From an uncultured Bacteroidales bacterium (GTDB taxonomy: Bacteria > Bacteroidota > Bacteroidia > Bacteroidales > Paludibacteraceae), in contig CAIYTJ010000651.1 of the NCBI GenBank assembly GCA_903929065.1, forward strand, positions 1 to 14,003: a stretch of 14,003 nucleotides of DNA, in the 5' to 3' direction. The position numbers and the translations under genes are program-made. Numbering within the stretch: position 1 is the first letter of the stretch; each line of letters starts with the position of its first letter. This document shows positions 1-8,516 of this stretch, piece by piece. The notes under the pieces were generated by a model. It saw nothing but the letters and a program-made list of their open reading frames with translations, did not search any database and was not told where the DNA came from.

Positions 1-697
1 CAAGCATTTGTTCGCCATTAATTCCCTGTGCGCCCTGTTCCTTTCCTTTTTTCAGAAACATGGTTTCGGCAGGATTATAAACCAAATCGTACAAAAAATG
101 CTTTTCTAACAGATATTCGTAAGGAATTTCCGGCCATTCGTCGGAATGTGGATAGGTACCAACAGGAGTAGTATTTATGATAATCAGGTTCTCTTCCAGA
201 ATTTCCTTTGTAAGTTGTTTGTAAGTCAACCCGTTTTCACGTTTAGTCCGTGAAACGAAAGTGGTTTTAATTCCATTTTTATGCAGCACATAATCAATGG
301 CTTTGGAAGCGCCGCCGGTACCAAGAATTAAAGCCTGTTTGTGGAAAGGCTGCAAAAACGGTTTAATTGAATTTTCAAAACCGATGGCATCGGAGTTATA
401 TCCTTTCAACATCAGATTCTTTCCTGAACGAATGAATTTAATGACATTCACCGCTCCTATTTCGCGGGCAGTTTCATCCAGTTCGTCCAAATACTCTATA
501 ACTTTTTGCTTGTAGGGAATGGTCACATTAATCCCGGAAAATTCAGTTTGCTCGATTAATAAGGAGAAATCCGTCATATTTTTCAACTCATACAAATCGT
601 ATTGAGCGTCGATATTTTCACGTTCAAACTTTTCTGTGAAGAATATCTTCGAGAAAGAATGAATTAAAGGAAGACCGATTAAACCGAAATGTTTCAT
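1..697 (-). CDS. aroE: Shikimate dehydrogenase (NADP+), 3' end outside window
   Basis: AroE reduces 3-dehydroshikimate to shikimate with NADPH, in the cytoplasmic chorismate pathway to aromatic amino acids. I translated the minus strand from ATG at 697-695; 232 codons are visible and the frame leaves the window still open. The substrate-binding HSFSK stretch has Ser14 and Ser16. NVTIPYK carries the catalytic Lys63, GAVN gives Asn84, and GYNSDAIGF gives the catalytic Asp103. The NADP-binding GTGGAS loop is at 126-131, followed by SRTKRE (149-154), the usual 2'-phosphate-recognition region. The visible part ends in INGEQML, the conserved motif near the C-terminus, so in a family of roughly 250 residues only a short tail is missing. 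The start lies 6 bases after the stop of the DedA-family gene upstream, so the two are almost certainly cotranscribed. All expected catalytic residues are present. Confidence 0.95.
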   Translation of the reverse strand, partial: MKHFGLIGLPLIHSFSKIFFTEKFERENIDAQYDLYELKNMTDFSLLIEQTEFSGINVTIPYKQKVIEYLDELDETAREIGAVNVIKFIRSGKNLMLKGYNSDAIGFENSIKPFLQPFHKQALILGTGGASKAIDYVLHKNGIKTTFVSRTKRENGLTYKQLTKEILEENLIIINTTPVGTYPHSDEWPEIPYEYLLEKHFLYDLVYNPAETMFLKKGKEQGAQGINGEQML

Positions 698-703
698 TGG
701 AAA

Positions 704-1423
704 TTATTTCTTTTTGCGAACCGATTTGACAACCAACCAAATCACTAAAATTGCTCCCACGGCAAAAAATACGTAGGACAATTCATGGCTGTATCTATTG
801 ATTAAATCTTGCTGACCGTGAGCCACATATCCCAATAAAGCAAGGCAACAATTCCAAAGCCCTGCTCCCAAAGCGGTATAAAGGATAAAATTCAGGTAAT
901 TCATTTTGGCCAAGCCGGCTGGAATAGATATCAAATGACGTATAACCGGAATAAAACGACCGACAAAAGTGGACGTTTTACCATGTTCATTAAAGAATTT
1001 CTCTGATTTTTGAATTTTCTCGCTACTTAACAAAAATAATTTTCCAAGTTTACTATCTGCAAATTTATAAACGACAAACCGACCTAACCACTTTGACATC
1101 AGGTAATTAAACGAAGCTCCTATCAATGCACCTATAGTTCCGAAAAGAATAATCAGGAAAATATTCAGGTGGGAATCGGGTTCCAATGCTACAAAAACCG
1201 CCGGTGGAATTACCATCTCTGAAGGAACCGGTAAAATGGAACTTTCAGCAGCCATTAGAGCTGTAATACTGAAATAATTTGTATTTTCTTTATACCAGTT
1301 TTCGATATGCTGAATAAAAGATACAGACTCCGTATTGGTGGGTAAAGATTGAGTTTTTGATGTGGCGTTTACATTGAAAATTGTGAGCAAAACAAATGAA
1401 ATAATGAGTAATTTCCTGAACAT
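704..1423 (-). CDS. DedA/SNARE-associated (VTT-domain) family membrane protein
   Basis: This is an inner-membrane protein of the DedA superfamily, whose members are linked to lipid-carrier or phospholipid flipping, membrane homeostasis and proton-dependent drug tolerance; the substrate here is not known. Of its 239 residues, 60-69 form the family motif ESSILPVPSE with acidic residues Glu60 and Glu69 around a Pro-rich re-entrant turn. GRFIPVIR at 155-162 supplies the paired Arg156 and Arg162, six residues apart as in characterised DedA proteins, followed by PAG (168-170). Hydrophobic segments lie near 88-105, 178-200 and 215-233, and the tail is basic (KSVRKKK). Residues 1-20 form an additional hydrophobic stretch ending in NVNA that resembles a cleavable signal peptide, unusual for this family. 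The gene starts 16 bases after the TPR gene and ends 6 bases before aroE, which implies one operon, though the three functions show no obvious link. Confidence 0.9.
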   Translation of the reverse strand: MFRKLLIISFVLLTIFNVNATSKTQSLPTNTESVSFIQHIENWYKENTNYFSITALMAAESSILPVPSEMVIPPAVFVALEPDSHLNIFLIILFGTIGALIGASFNYLMSKWLGRFVVYKFADSKLGKLFLLSSEKIQKSEKFFNEHGKTSTFVGRFIPVIRHLISIPAGLAKMNYLNFILYTALGAGLWNCCLALLGYVAHGQQDLINRYSHELSYVFFAVGAILVIWLVVKSVRKKK

Positions 1424-1439
1424 AAGTATATTTTCGGTT

Positions 1440-2816
1440 TTAAATTAGATTCAACTCTTCCGCTTCCGGACATAATTCCATAAACAGAACAATTGCATCT
1501 TTGTCTTTAGAAATGGCTTCGTGAAGAAAAATAGTAGATTGTTTTAAATCGTCCAGTTTGAAATAACATACTGCAATAAAAAGATTAGCATATTCAATGT
1601 ACTCATCCTGTTCTATAGCTGCCAAATAATATTTAATAGCCAACTCAAATTCAGCTTTTTCCATACAAATATTGGCAATGGCCATCAATGTATCCGGTTG
1701 TTCGTGATCAATGGAGATAGATTTTATATATGCCAGCAATGCACTATCAACTTCATTCAGTCCAATATAAGCCTCTGCCATATAAACCCAGGCATCAGCT
1801 GCATTGACATTGATAACCAACGCGCGTTCTATATATGGTTTGCTTTCGGCAAATTTCTCCTGTTCAAGCAGACATATGGCAATTCCGGTAAGAGCATCAT
1901 AATTTTCCTCATGTGCTTCAAGCGATAGTTTGTAGAATGTAATGGATTCATCGTATTTTTCCAGCTTTTCATAACATTCGGCTATAAAAATATCGGTTTG
2001 CCAGTTTCCGTATGCTGAAATCCTTTTATATTCTTCGTATGCTTCAATCGCTTCTTCGAATTGGTTCAATTGGAAATGAACATGCGCTTTCTGTACCCAG
2101 GTAAGTGAATCATTTTCATCAATCGCCAGTGCATAATCGTAAGCTTCAAGAGCTTTGGGAAAATCAAGCAACGCAAAATAAAGCTGACCCAAATTGAACC
2201 ATGCTTCATTAGCAAACGGATCAATTTCGATAATTTCAAGATTTATAGCAATGGCTTTATCAAAATTTTCATTTTGTTCGTAACAAAATGCCAGTTCATA
2301 AAGCAATTCCGGATTTAATTTATCAAAATTATAACCTTTTTCGAGTAATTCAAGAGCAATATCATTTTCGCTTTGTCCGAGATACAAATAGGCAATATCC
2401 AGACAAACATTATCCAGATCGTCCGATTCATCAGCAATTAATTTATCAACAAGCATTCGGGCTTCAATTTGCCGATCGAGTTTTAGCAATACTTCTATTT
2501 TAAGCAGAATAACTTCATAATCGTTCGATTCCGCCAACGAATCCAACACACGAAATGCTTTTTGATCGTCTCCGGTGATAAGATAAATTTTGGCTCGTTT
2601 TGTTTTTAATGCACTGTTATTCGGATGAAGTTGTAGTCCAAGATCAATAGCTTTGGTGCTGTCTTTGGTACGACCGCGGCGCAAATAGTATTCAACGATA
2701 TTTTCCAATTCTTCGACATCGAAATAACCTTTGGCTTTTCCGGAAAGAAATTGTTCGTATCGCTGAACCAAATCATTGGACTCATCGTCCATCGAATAAG
2801 ATAATTTGCGGCTCAT
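1440..2816 (-). CDS. Cytoplasmic tetratricopeptide-repeat (TPR) protein
   Basis: This protein consists almost entirely of about ten 34-residue TPR units (for example AWFNLGQLYFALLDFPKALE and AWVYMAEAYIGLNEVDSAL), a helical solenoid normally used for protein-protein contacts. There is no signal peptide or membrane segment, so it is expected in the cytoplasm. The composition is very acidic. The partner cannot be predicted. The frame is open back to an ATG at 2843, but I prefer the ATG at 2816, giving 458 residues beginning MSRKLSYSMDDES. The longer start adds nine non-conserved-looking residues and lies upstream of a possible -7 promoter element at 2832-2839. The gene heads a minus-strand run with the DedA-family gene and aroE. 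The TPR identification is secure; the specific role is unknown. Confidence 0.88.
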   Translation of the reverse strand: MSRKLSYSMDDESNDLVQRYEQFLSGKAKGYFDVEELENIVEYYLRRGRTKDSTKAIDLGLQLHPNNSALKTKRAKIYLITGDDQKAFRVLDSLAESNDYEVILLKIEVLLKLDRQIEARMLVDKLIADESDDLDNVCLDIAYLYLGQSENDIALELLEKGYNFDKLNPELLYELAFCYEQNENFDKAIAINLEIIEIDPFANEAWFNLGQLYFALLDFPKALEAYDYALAIDENDSLTWVQKAHVHFQLNQFEEAIEAYEEYKRISAYGNWQTDIFIAECYEKLEKYDESITFYKLSLEAHEENYDALTGIAICLLEQEKFAESKPYIERALVINVNAADAWVYMAEAYIGLNEVDSALLAYIKSISIDHEQPDTLMAIANICMEKAEFELAIKYYLAAIEQDEYIEYANLFIAVCYFKLDDLKQSTIFLHEAISKDKDAIVLFMELCPEAEELNLI

Positions 2817-2831
2817 ATCTTTTATTTTTGG

Positions 2832-2839
2832 CAAAAATA
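2832..2839 (-). promoter_or_regulatory. Possible -7 element (TAnnTTTG) for the TPR-dedA-aroE operon
   Basis: On the minus strand TATTTTTG matches the Bacteroidota -7 consensus TAnnTTTG and lies 15 bases before the preferred ATG at 2816. I find no convincing TTG -33 element about 20 bases upstream. A second candidate, TACTTTTG, reads on the minus strand at 2984-2991 and would give a leader of roughly 160 bases; it also lacks a clear -33 partner. Short AT-rich motifs like these occur often by chance, so this is a weak call. Confidence 0.3.
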
Positions 2840-3021
2840 GCATTTTAAATGCAATAAAATAAACCGTTTACAAAAAAGTTATTAACAGCCAAGCGCATTT
2901 AAATTGAATTTTCACATACCAATCACCCAATTTTTACGTTTTAGGAATGATATTTGATAATGTCAGGTGTTCAAAGTTCGTACCAAAAGTAATTACCTAT
3001 TCAATTGTTTGACTTTGAAGT

Positions 3022-3043
3022 TTCAACCGTTGAACTTTTCAAC
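3022..3043. promoter_or_regulatory. Operator-like triple half-site TTCAAC / GTTGAA / TTCAAC
   Basis: Three alternating copies of one hexamer lie head to head: TTCAAC at 3022-3027, GTTGAA at 3029-3034 and TTCAAC at 3038-3043. The first pair forms a perfect 6-bp inverted repeat around one base; the second pair forms another around three bases. The middle half-site contains the TTG (3030-3032) that serves as the -33 element of the adjacent promoter, so a protein bound here would compete with RNA polymerase. No regulator gene is nearby. The alternative is a low-complexity intergenic repeat without function. Confidence 0.4.
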
Positions 3044-3061
3044 TTTTAATTTGTATCTTTG
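3030..3061 (+). promoter_or_regulatory. Bacteroidota-type promoter for the NUDIX-TPR-barrel genes
   Basis: TATCTTTG at 3054-3061 is a full match to the -7 consensus TAnnTTTG, and TTG at 3030-3032 lies 21 bases upstream, within the usual spacing for the -33 element. Transcription would begin a few bases after 3061 and give a leader of about 25 bases before the ATG at 3090. This is one of the best promoter matches in the window and the only good one for the three plus-strand genes that follow. Confidence 0.65.
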
Positions 3062-3089
3062 CTACAAGTCACACTCAAACTGATTTCTT

Positions 3090-3620
3090 ATGCATTTTTC
3101 AGCATTATTCACACACTGCCCGGCTTGCGGCTCTGATAAATTTGTTCAAAACAACGTGAAATCAAAACGTTGCGAATCGTGTGGCTACGTTTTTTACATA
3201 AATGCCTCGGCAGCAGTCGCAGCTTTTATTGTAAACGAAAAAGGAGACTTATTAGTTTGCAAACGGGGAAAAGAACCTGAAAAAGGAACGATGGACCTGC
3301 CCGGAGGTTTCGTGGATGAAAATGAAACAGCCGAAGAAGCAATCAGTCGCGAAATTGCCGAGGAATTAAATGCAAAAGTAGTGGAATCTGACTATCTTTT
3401 TTCATTACCGAATCAATACGAATACAGTGGATTAACCGTCCCAACACTGGATATGTTTTTTTCCTGCAAGCTTAAAAAAAATGCAGATTTAAAACCTGCA
3501 GACGACGTTGAAGATTGTTTTTTTGTTCCGTTGAATGAATTAAAACCTGAACTTTTCGGGTTAAAATCAATAAAGGAAGCAGTTCAACTGTTTTTGAAAG
3601 AAAATACTACCAAATTTTAG
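3090..3620 (+). CDS. NUDIX hydrolase with N-terminal zinc ribbon
   Basis: NUDIX enzymes hydrolyse nucleoside diphosphates linked to another group (X), using a metal held by the NUDIX helix; the substrate here cannot be read from sequence. The 176-residue protein starts with a zinc ribbon, CPACG (Cys10, Cys13) and CESCG (Cys28, Cys31). The NUDIX box follows: Gly73, Glu79, Arg87-Glu88 and Glu91-Glu92 fit the GX5EX7REUXEEXGU pattern, except that the last Gly is Asn94. The zinc ribbon recalls NADH pyrophosphatase NudC, but the protein is much shorter and I do not see NudC's SQPWPFPxS signature, so NADH specificity should not be assumed. It is probably cytoplasmic. Its promoter is at 3030-3061, and the exported TPR gene starts 24 bases after its stop, suggesting cotranscription. 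Confidence 0.9.
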   Translation: MHFSALFTHCPACGSDKFVQNNVKSKRCESCGYVFYINASAAVAAFIVNEKGDLLVCKRGKEPEKGTMDLPGGFVDENETAEEAISREIAEELNAKVVESDYLFSLPNQYEYSGLTVPTLDMFFSCKLKKNADLKPADDVEDCFFVPLNELKPELFGLKSIKEAVQLFLKENTTKF

Positions 3621-3644
3621 AGATCAATTAATTATCATAGATTT

Positions 3645-6600
3645 ATGAAAAAGATAATCCTTTTAAGTTTTCTGATAAATGTATCTATAGGATTGAGTTT
3701 TGCTCAACACACGCAGATTTTTACAAACTCTGAAGCAACCTTTAGTCAGGGAAAAGAATTGTATAATGATGGAAAATTTGCTGCTTCATACCGGAATTTT
3801 GAAGAATTCCTTAAAACAGCAAATGTGAATCAGGTCGGGCGGATAGAAGAAGCACAATATTATCTGGCAGCCAATGCATTCGAATTGCGACAGAAAAATG
3901 CGACTGTTTTGTTGAAAGATTATTTGTCATTGCATCCTTATACGCCTTTTTTCGATCAATTAAATTACATGTCAGGAATTCTGGCTGTTGAAAACAAAAA
4001 TTTTGACCAGGCGCTGGTTTTCTTCAATTTGGTAAAGGAAAAACGATTGGGTCAGCGTGAACGGGTTGAATGTTTATTTTCAAAAGGTTACGCATTACTT
4101 CAAACTAAGAACTATCCAGCTGCATCAACCATTTTTAAAGATTTAAAGGTTGGTGACACGCGTTACAAGCTGTCGTCGACTTATTATTATGCTTATTCCG
4201 AATATTGCCAGAAAAATTACACGGTGGCTTTGCCGGAGTTTTTGAAACTGGAAAATAATCCGGCATACAAAAACATTGTTCCGTATTATATTGTCCAGAT
4301 TTATTACGCTCAGAAAAACTATGACGAATTGTCAGGCCGCACAGATGCGTTACTCAAAAACAATCCGGACAATAAAAACAATGCCGAGATTTACCGGATT
4401 GCCGGCGAAATTGCTTACCGGAAACACGATTATGCAAAAGCAATCAGCTATCTGAAAAGTTATGAAAAGCTTTTCCCACAGGTACTGCGAAATGATATGT
4501 ATTTGCTGGGATTGTCGTATTTTCAGACAAACGATTATTCCAGTGCGGTAAAGTATTTATCTAAAGCAACCACCGAAAAAGACGAAATGACTGAAAATGC
4601 TTACCTGCATTTGGGAAATTCATACGTGAAACTGAGAGATTACAGCAATGCCAGAATGGCCTATGAAGCTGCTTTGCGAACAAACTTCAACAAAACGGTG
4701 CGTGAAGAAGCCATGTTCAACTATGCGCTGACTTCGTACGAAACCACTACGGCTTTCGGAGAATCAATTTCGGCATTTGAGCAATTCCTGGCCGAATTTC
4801 CGGATTCAAAATACGCCGATAAAGCGTATGATTATCTGATTTCTGTTTATATGACCACCAAAAACTATGATGCTGCTTATCTATCCATTCAGAAAATAAA
4901 ATCGCCGAACGCCAAACTGCTCGAAACCAAACAGTATTTGTTATACCAACTCGGAACACAGGCTTTCACACAAAATAACCACGACAAAGCGATTGATAAT
5001 TTCACACTCGCACTTCAATGTTTACCCACGGGAAAATATTCGGCTGAATGTTTATACTGGCGAGCCGAAAGTTTATACCGTACCAATCAAACCGAAGCTG
5101 CCATCATAGATTTGAAAGCATTTTTCAAAAATAGTTATTCAAAATCGAGCCATAACTGCACCGCAGCTGATTATTCGCTGGCTTATGCTTACTTCTCAAA
5201 AAAGAATTACACAGAGTCGCTTAGCTGGTTTCTGAAATATGTGGACGCTGAAACCAACACAAGGGCAACCACTTATCCTGACGCGTTGAACCGAATCGGC
5301 GATTGTTATTTTTACGCACGTAATTTTACTAAAGCAGAAAATTATTATGCCAAAGCAGCTTCAGCAAGCCCGAATACAGCTGATTATGCTTTATTTCAGG
5401 CGGCTTATGTGACCGGGTTGCAGAAAAACTACGAAGGAAAAATAACTAAACTCGAAAACCTGATTACAAACTATCCTAAATCGGAATACGTGGATGATGC
5501 TTTGTATCAAATCGGGCGATCGTATTTGATGATGGAGAATAATGCCAAAGCAGTTTCTACTTACGAACGCCTCCTTGCAGCACAACCAACAAGCGAAATG
5601 GCTCGAAAAGGTGCACTGGAAATCGGCATGATTTATTTCAATCAAAAAGATTATGACCGTGCCATTTCGGCCTATAAAAATGTAATTTCGAAATATCCCG
5701 GAACAGAGGAAGCCAATACCGCCCTTGAAAGCCTTGAAACTGTATACATTGAAAAAGATGACGTCGGAACTTACATTGCTTACACTAAAACGTTGGGGCA
5801 TGGCGTAAAGTCTGCCGGTGTCAACCGCGAAGATTCAATTTCTTATATAGCCGCCGAACGGCAATATATGAATGCAAATTATGCAAAAGCAATCAACGGA
5901 ATGCAGAATTACCTGAATAAATATTGCGCGGGCGGACGGTATTGCACCACAGCGCAATATTACCTGGCCGACAGTTATTACCGGACCGAAGATAAACCCA
6001 ATGCCTTGAAAGCCTATCAGAATTTACTGAGAATAACGGGCAATCAATATACCGAAGAAGCCACAATCCGTTGCGCCGAAATCACGTATGATCAAAAAGA
6101 TTATGCTTCGGCATTGACCTATTTTACCCAACTGCAAACAGTATCCCAAAGTACCGAAAACAAAAACGTGGGACGGCTGGGTGTTTTGCGTTGCAGTTAT
6201 TTCCTGAATGACAATCAAACTACCGTAAAAATTGCCAATGAAATAACCGCCGATCCACATTCGAACGAAGAATTGAAAGCCGAAGCTATATATAACCGTG
6301 CCAAAGCTTATGTGGCATTAAACCAATTGAACGATGCAGAAACCGATTTGAAAATACTTTCTGCAGATACGCGTACTGAAAACGGTGCCGAAGCCAAATT
6401 CCTTTTAGCAAACTTGTACTTCGATCAGGGTAAAATGACGGAATGTGAAACGGAAGTAATGGACTTTGCCAAAAAGAACACACCTTATCCATTCTGGTTG
6501 GCTCGCAGCTTTGTATTACTGGCCGATGTTTATATCAAACAAAATAATGATTTCCAGGCAAAACAATATTTGATTAGCTTGCAGAAAAATTATAAAACGG

Positions 6601-6677
6601 CTGATGAAATTCAGACCATGATTACTGACCGACTGAATGCAATCAGTGAACGGGAAAAAAAGACAATTATCAATTAA
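3645..6677 (+). CDS. Large exported TPR protein, probably periplasmic
   Basis: The 1010-residue protein begins with a signal peptide (MKKIILLSFLINVSIGLSFA, likely cleavage before Gln21) and is otherwise a chain of TPR-like helical hairpins. Many units show an aromatic-rich turn (KNY, HDYAKAI, NDYSSAV, RDYSNAR, KDYDRAI). Typical stretches are near residues 35-60, 230-350, 360-420, 440-480 and 610-700. Some units, such as ALYQIGRSYL followed by YERLLAAQP, resemble the TPRs of BamD/YbgF-type envelope proteins. I see no catalytic motif. Large exported TPR proteins of this kind in Bacteroidota usually act as scaffolds in the periplasm or at the outer membrane. It sits 24 bases after the NUDIX gene and 50 bases before an outer-membrane barrel gene, so I infer that it works with the barrel. 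A frame on the opposite strand inside it (5391-5801) appears to be a shadow. Confidence 0.85.
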   Translation: MKKIILLSFLINVSIGLSFAQHTQIFTNSEATFSQGKELYNDGKFAASYRNFEEFLKTANVNQVGRIEEAQYYLAANAFELRQKNATVLLKDYLSLHPYTPFFDQLNYMSGILAVENKNFDQALVFFNLVKEKRLGQRERVECLFSKGYALLQTKNYPAASTIFKDLKVGDTRYKLSSTYYYAYSEYCQKNYTVALPEFLKLENNPAYKNIVPYYIVQIYYAQKNYDELSGRTDALLKNNPDNKNNAEIYRIAGEIAYRKHDYAKAISYLKSYEKLFPQVLRNDMYLLGLSYFQTNDYSSAVKYLSKATTEKDEMTENAYLHLGNSYVKLRDYSNARMAYEAALRTNFNKTVREEAMFNYALTSYETTTAFGESISAFEQFLAEFPDSKYADKAYDYLISVYMTTKNYDAAYLSIQKIKSPNAKLLETKQYLLYQLGTQAFTQNNHDKAIDNFTLALQCLPTGKYSAECLYWRAESLYRTNQTEAAIIDLKAFFKNSYSKSSHNCTAADYSLAYAYFSKKNYTESLSWFLKYVDAETNTRATTYPDALNRIGDCYFYARNFTKAENYYAKAASASPNTADYALFQAAYVTGLQKNYEGKITKLENLITNYPKSEYVDDALYQIGRSYLMMENNAKAVSTYERLLAAQPTSEMARKGALEIGMIYFNQKDYDRAISAYKNVISKYPGTEEANTALESLETVYIEKDDVGTYIAYTKTLGHGVKSAGVNREDSISYIAAERQYMNANYAKAINGMQNYLNKYCAGGRYCTTAQYYLADSYYRTEDKPNALKAYQNLLRITGNQYTEEATIRCAEITYDQKDYASALTYFTQLQTVSQSTENKNVGRLGVLRCSYFLNDNQTTVKIANEITADPHSNEELKAEAIYNRAKAYVALNQLNDAETDLKILSADTRTENGAEAKFLLANLYFDQGKMTECETEVMDFAKKNTPYPFWLARSFVLLADVYIKQNNDFQAKQYLISLQKNYKTADEIQTMITDRLNAISEREKKTIIN

Positions 6678-6706
6678 TCAATTTCCAATTATTCAATTTT
6701 CAATTG
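6664..6706. repeat. CAATT short tandem repeat with alternating 7/8-base spacing
   Basis: CAATT occurs six times, starting at 6664, 6671, 6679, 6686, 6694 and 6701. The intervals are 7, 8, 7, 8 and 7 bases, equivalent to about three copies of a 15-base unit. The first two copies fall in the last codons and stop of the exported TPR gene; the rest fill the gap to the barrel gene. Function is unknown; replication slippage would produce such a pattern. Confidence 0.6.
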
Positions 6707-6727
6707 TGAATTAAAAGAAATCAAACA

Positions 6728-8503
6728 ATGAGAACTTCCAAATATATAGCTGCAATCGGATTGATAATAAGTAGTTCTGCTTTTTCATTAGAAGCTCAGG
6801 ACACCATTTTGAACCGAAGTGTTTCGGTGGAACGGGAGTACCGCCCGGTGATTCAGGATGCCGGGAAAATAAACTCTGTGCCTCAGGTTTTAGAACCAAG
6901 CGTTGTGAAAACACCTGCCACGTACAGCGATTTCAACCTGCCGCTCAATGCCGATTATAATATTCACACCTTGGCTGCTGCAGAACTTGCACCCGAAAAA
7001 CCGAATAACAAGGAAGGTTTTGCGCGCATTGGGCTTGGAAATTACCTGAACACGCTGGTTGATTTTGCCTATCCGGTTATCAACACACCCGATATAAAGT
7101 TGGATTTTTCGTTGAATCATTTGGCAACTTTTGATACGAAACAAATGCATTCCACCACCAAAGCTGCCTTGTCATTCGATAAACTTTTTAAAACATTTGA
7201 TTTGTACGCCGGCGTGGGTGGCGGTCATGAGTATTTCAAATATTATGGCGACAATTTCAATCGCGACAGTGTGGTTGATTTAAGTAATCTGGCAGTCACC
7301 AAAGGATATAATACGTATATTGAAATGAATCCTGCCGGAGTCAATGCTCCGAGGTTATTCAATTTGAATATGATTGCCGGCGAACCGAACGGTGAAACGT
7401 TCTGGCGGTTCAATTCCACTATTGGCGTACGTTCGTTACCATTGTCGACTGATTTGCATTATCTGGCCGAAGTTCATTACAATATCTTCAGTTCGCTCAA
7501 TGGCCTTACCGAAAACAATGTTCATACAAAAGCCAGTTTCAATTCACCAAATCAGAAAAACCGGATGGGAATTGACCTTGACATGAACAATATGATGTAC
7601 AATTCTACGGGCGGAACTCAGCTTAATTTCTGGAACAACTACACCGTCTTAATGCTGAATCCGTATTACAGCATAGAACGTGAAAACTGGAACGTTCGGC
7701 TCGGATTGAAAGCTGCATTTTCGTTCGTTCACGGCAATTTCATAAATCCTTCGGCTGATGTGGTTGCCGAATGGAAGCCTTTTCCGAAATTTTTGTCGAT
7801 TTATGGCGGCCTGACCGGCGATTACAAAGTGAATACGCTCGATAAAATTTATAGCGAAAATCCATACCTTTTTTCCGGCATTCGGGTGAACGACACCTAT
7901 TCGCCATCCAATCTGTTTGCCGGAATTAAATTGAAAATAGTGTACAATCTGTTGGTTGATGCGTATGTAGATTTTCGTCAAATTAATAACCAGTATTTTT
8001 TCGTAAACAAGGAATACCTGCAGGTAAATCCGGCACTAACCAGTAATCCATCAGCAGATTCATATCTCTTTACCGACCGTTTCAATGTGATTTACAGTAA
8101 TGCCACATTATTTAAAACAGGTGTCCGAATGGCTTACAACTATCAAAATACCGTGGACGTGGAACTGAAAGGTGCTATCAACAACTGGACTGTGAGCACC
8201 GAACCGTACGCCTGGAACAAACCGAAATACGAAGCTGAATTGAACGTAGGTGTAAAAATAAACCCAAATCTGAGCGTATCGGCAAATGCTTATTACGAAG
8301 GCGGACGCTTTGCCAAATTAGGTACATTGGCAGTACCCATGAGCGACAAAGTGGATATCAACCTCGGCGTTTCCTACAAATACAACAGCTGGCTGACCGC
8401 TTTCGGCAAAATAAACAACCTCATCAATAATCAATTCCAGAATTTCTACGGTTATGACGTACAGGGCACTAACCTGATGATTGGGGCTGCCTTTACCTTC
8501 TAG
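6728..8503 (+). CDS. Outer-membrane beta-barrel protein of unknown function
   Basis: The 591-residue protein has a signal peptide (likely cleavage after LEA, before Gln24) and a short N-terminal segment with a conserved-looking motif, SVSVEREYRPVIQDAGKIN (31-49). A long stretch follows of alternating polar and hydrophobic residues rich in Tyr, Phe, Asn and Gly, typical of transmembrane beta strands. The chain ends in MIGAAFTF; a C-terminal Phe preceded by alternating hydrophobic residues is the usual recognition signal for BAM-dependent insertion, so the stop at 8501-8503 looks genuine. There is no TonB plug domain, and I do not recognise a named family. It lies 50 bases downstream of the exported TPR gene, so a periplasmic-scaffold plus barrel pair is a reasonable inference. 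It may be a channel or assembly factor; the substrate is unknown. Confidence 0.8.
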   Translation: MRTSKYIAAIGLIISSSAFSLEAQDTILNRSVSVEREYRPVIQDAGKINSVPQVLEPSVVKTPATYSDFNLPLNADYNIHTLAAAELAPEKPNNKEGFARIGLGNYLNTLVDFAYPVINTPDIKLDFSLNHLATFDTKQMHSTTKAALSFDKLFKTFDLYAGVGGGHEYFKYYGDNFNRDSVVDLSNLAVTKGYNTYIEMNPAGVNAPRLFNLNMIAGEPNGETFWRFNSTIGVRSLPLSTDLHYLAEVHYNIFSSLNGLTENNVHTKASFNSPNQKNRMGIDLDMNNMMYNSTGGTQLNFWNNYTVLMLNPYYSIERENWNVRLGLKAAFSFVHGNFINPSADVVAEWKPFPKFLSIYGGLTGDYKVNTLDKIYSENPYLFSGIRVNDTYSPSNLFAGIKLKIVYNLLVDAYVDFRQINNQYFFVNKEYLQVNPALTSNPSADSYLFTDRFNVIYSNATLFKTGVRMAYNYQNTVDVELKGAINNWTVSTEPYAWNKPKYEAELNVGVKINPNLSVSANAYYEGGRFAKLGTLAVPMSDKVDINLGVSYKYNSWLTAFGKINNLINNQFQNFYGYDVQGTNLMIGAAFTF

Positions 8504-8516
8504 CCGAACAAAATAA

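Noticed and set aside
297..515. Plus-strand open frame of 72 residues at the left end
   Set aside because: It is antisense to aroE, whose catalytic residues are clearly encoded on the minus strand.
2817..2843. Longer start for the cytoplasmic TPR protein adding nine residues
   Set aside because: A possible -7 promoter element lies between this ATG and the next, and the shorter form begins with the more plausible MSRKLSYSMDDES.
5391..5801. Minus-strand open frame of 136 residues inside the exported TPR gene
   Set aside because: It lies wholly inside a well-supported TPR gene, has no domain, promoter or neighbour on that strand, and its composition (Phe, Ile, Cys rich) is typical of an antisense shadow.
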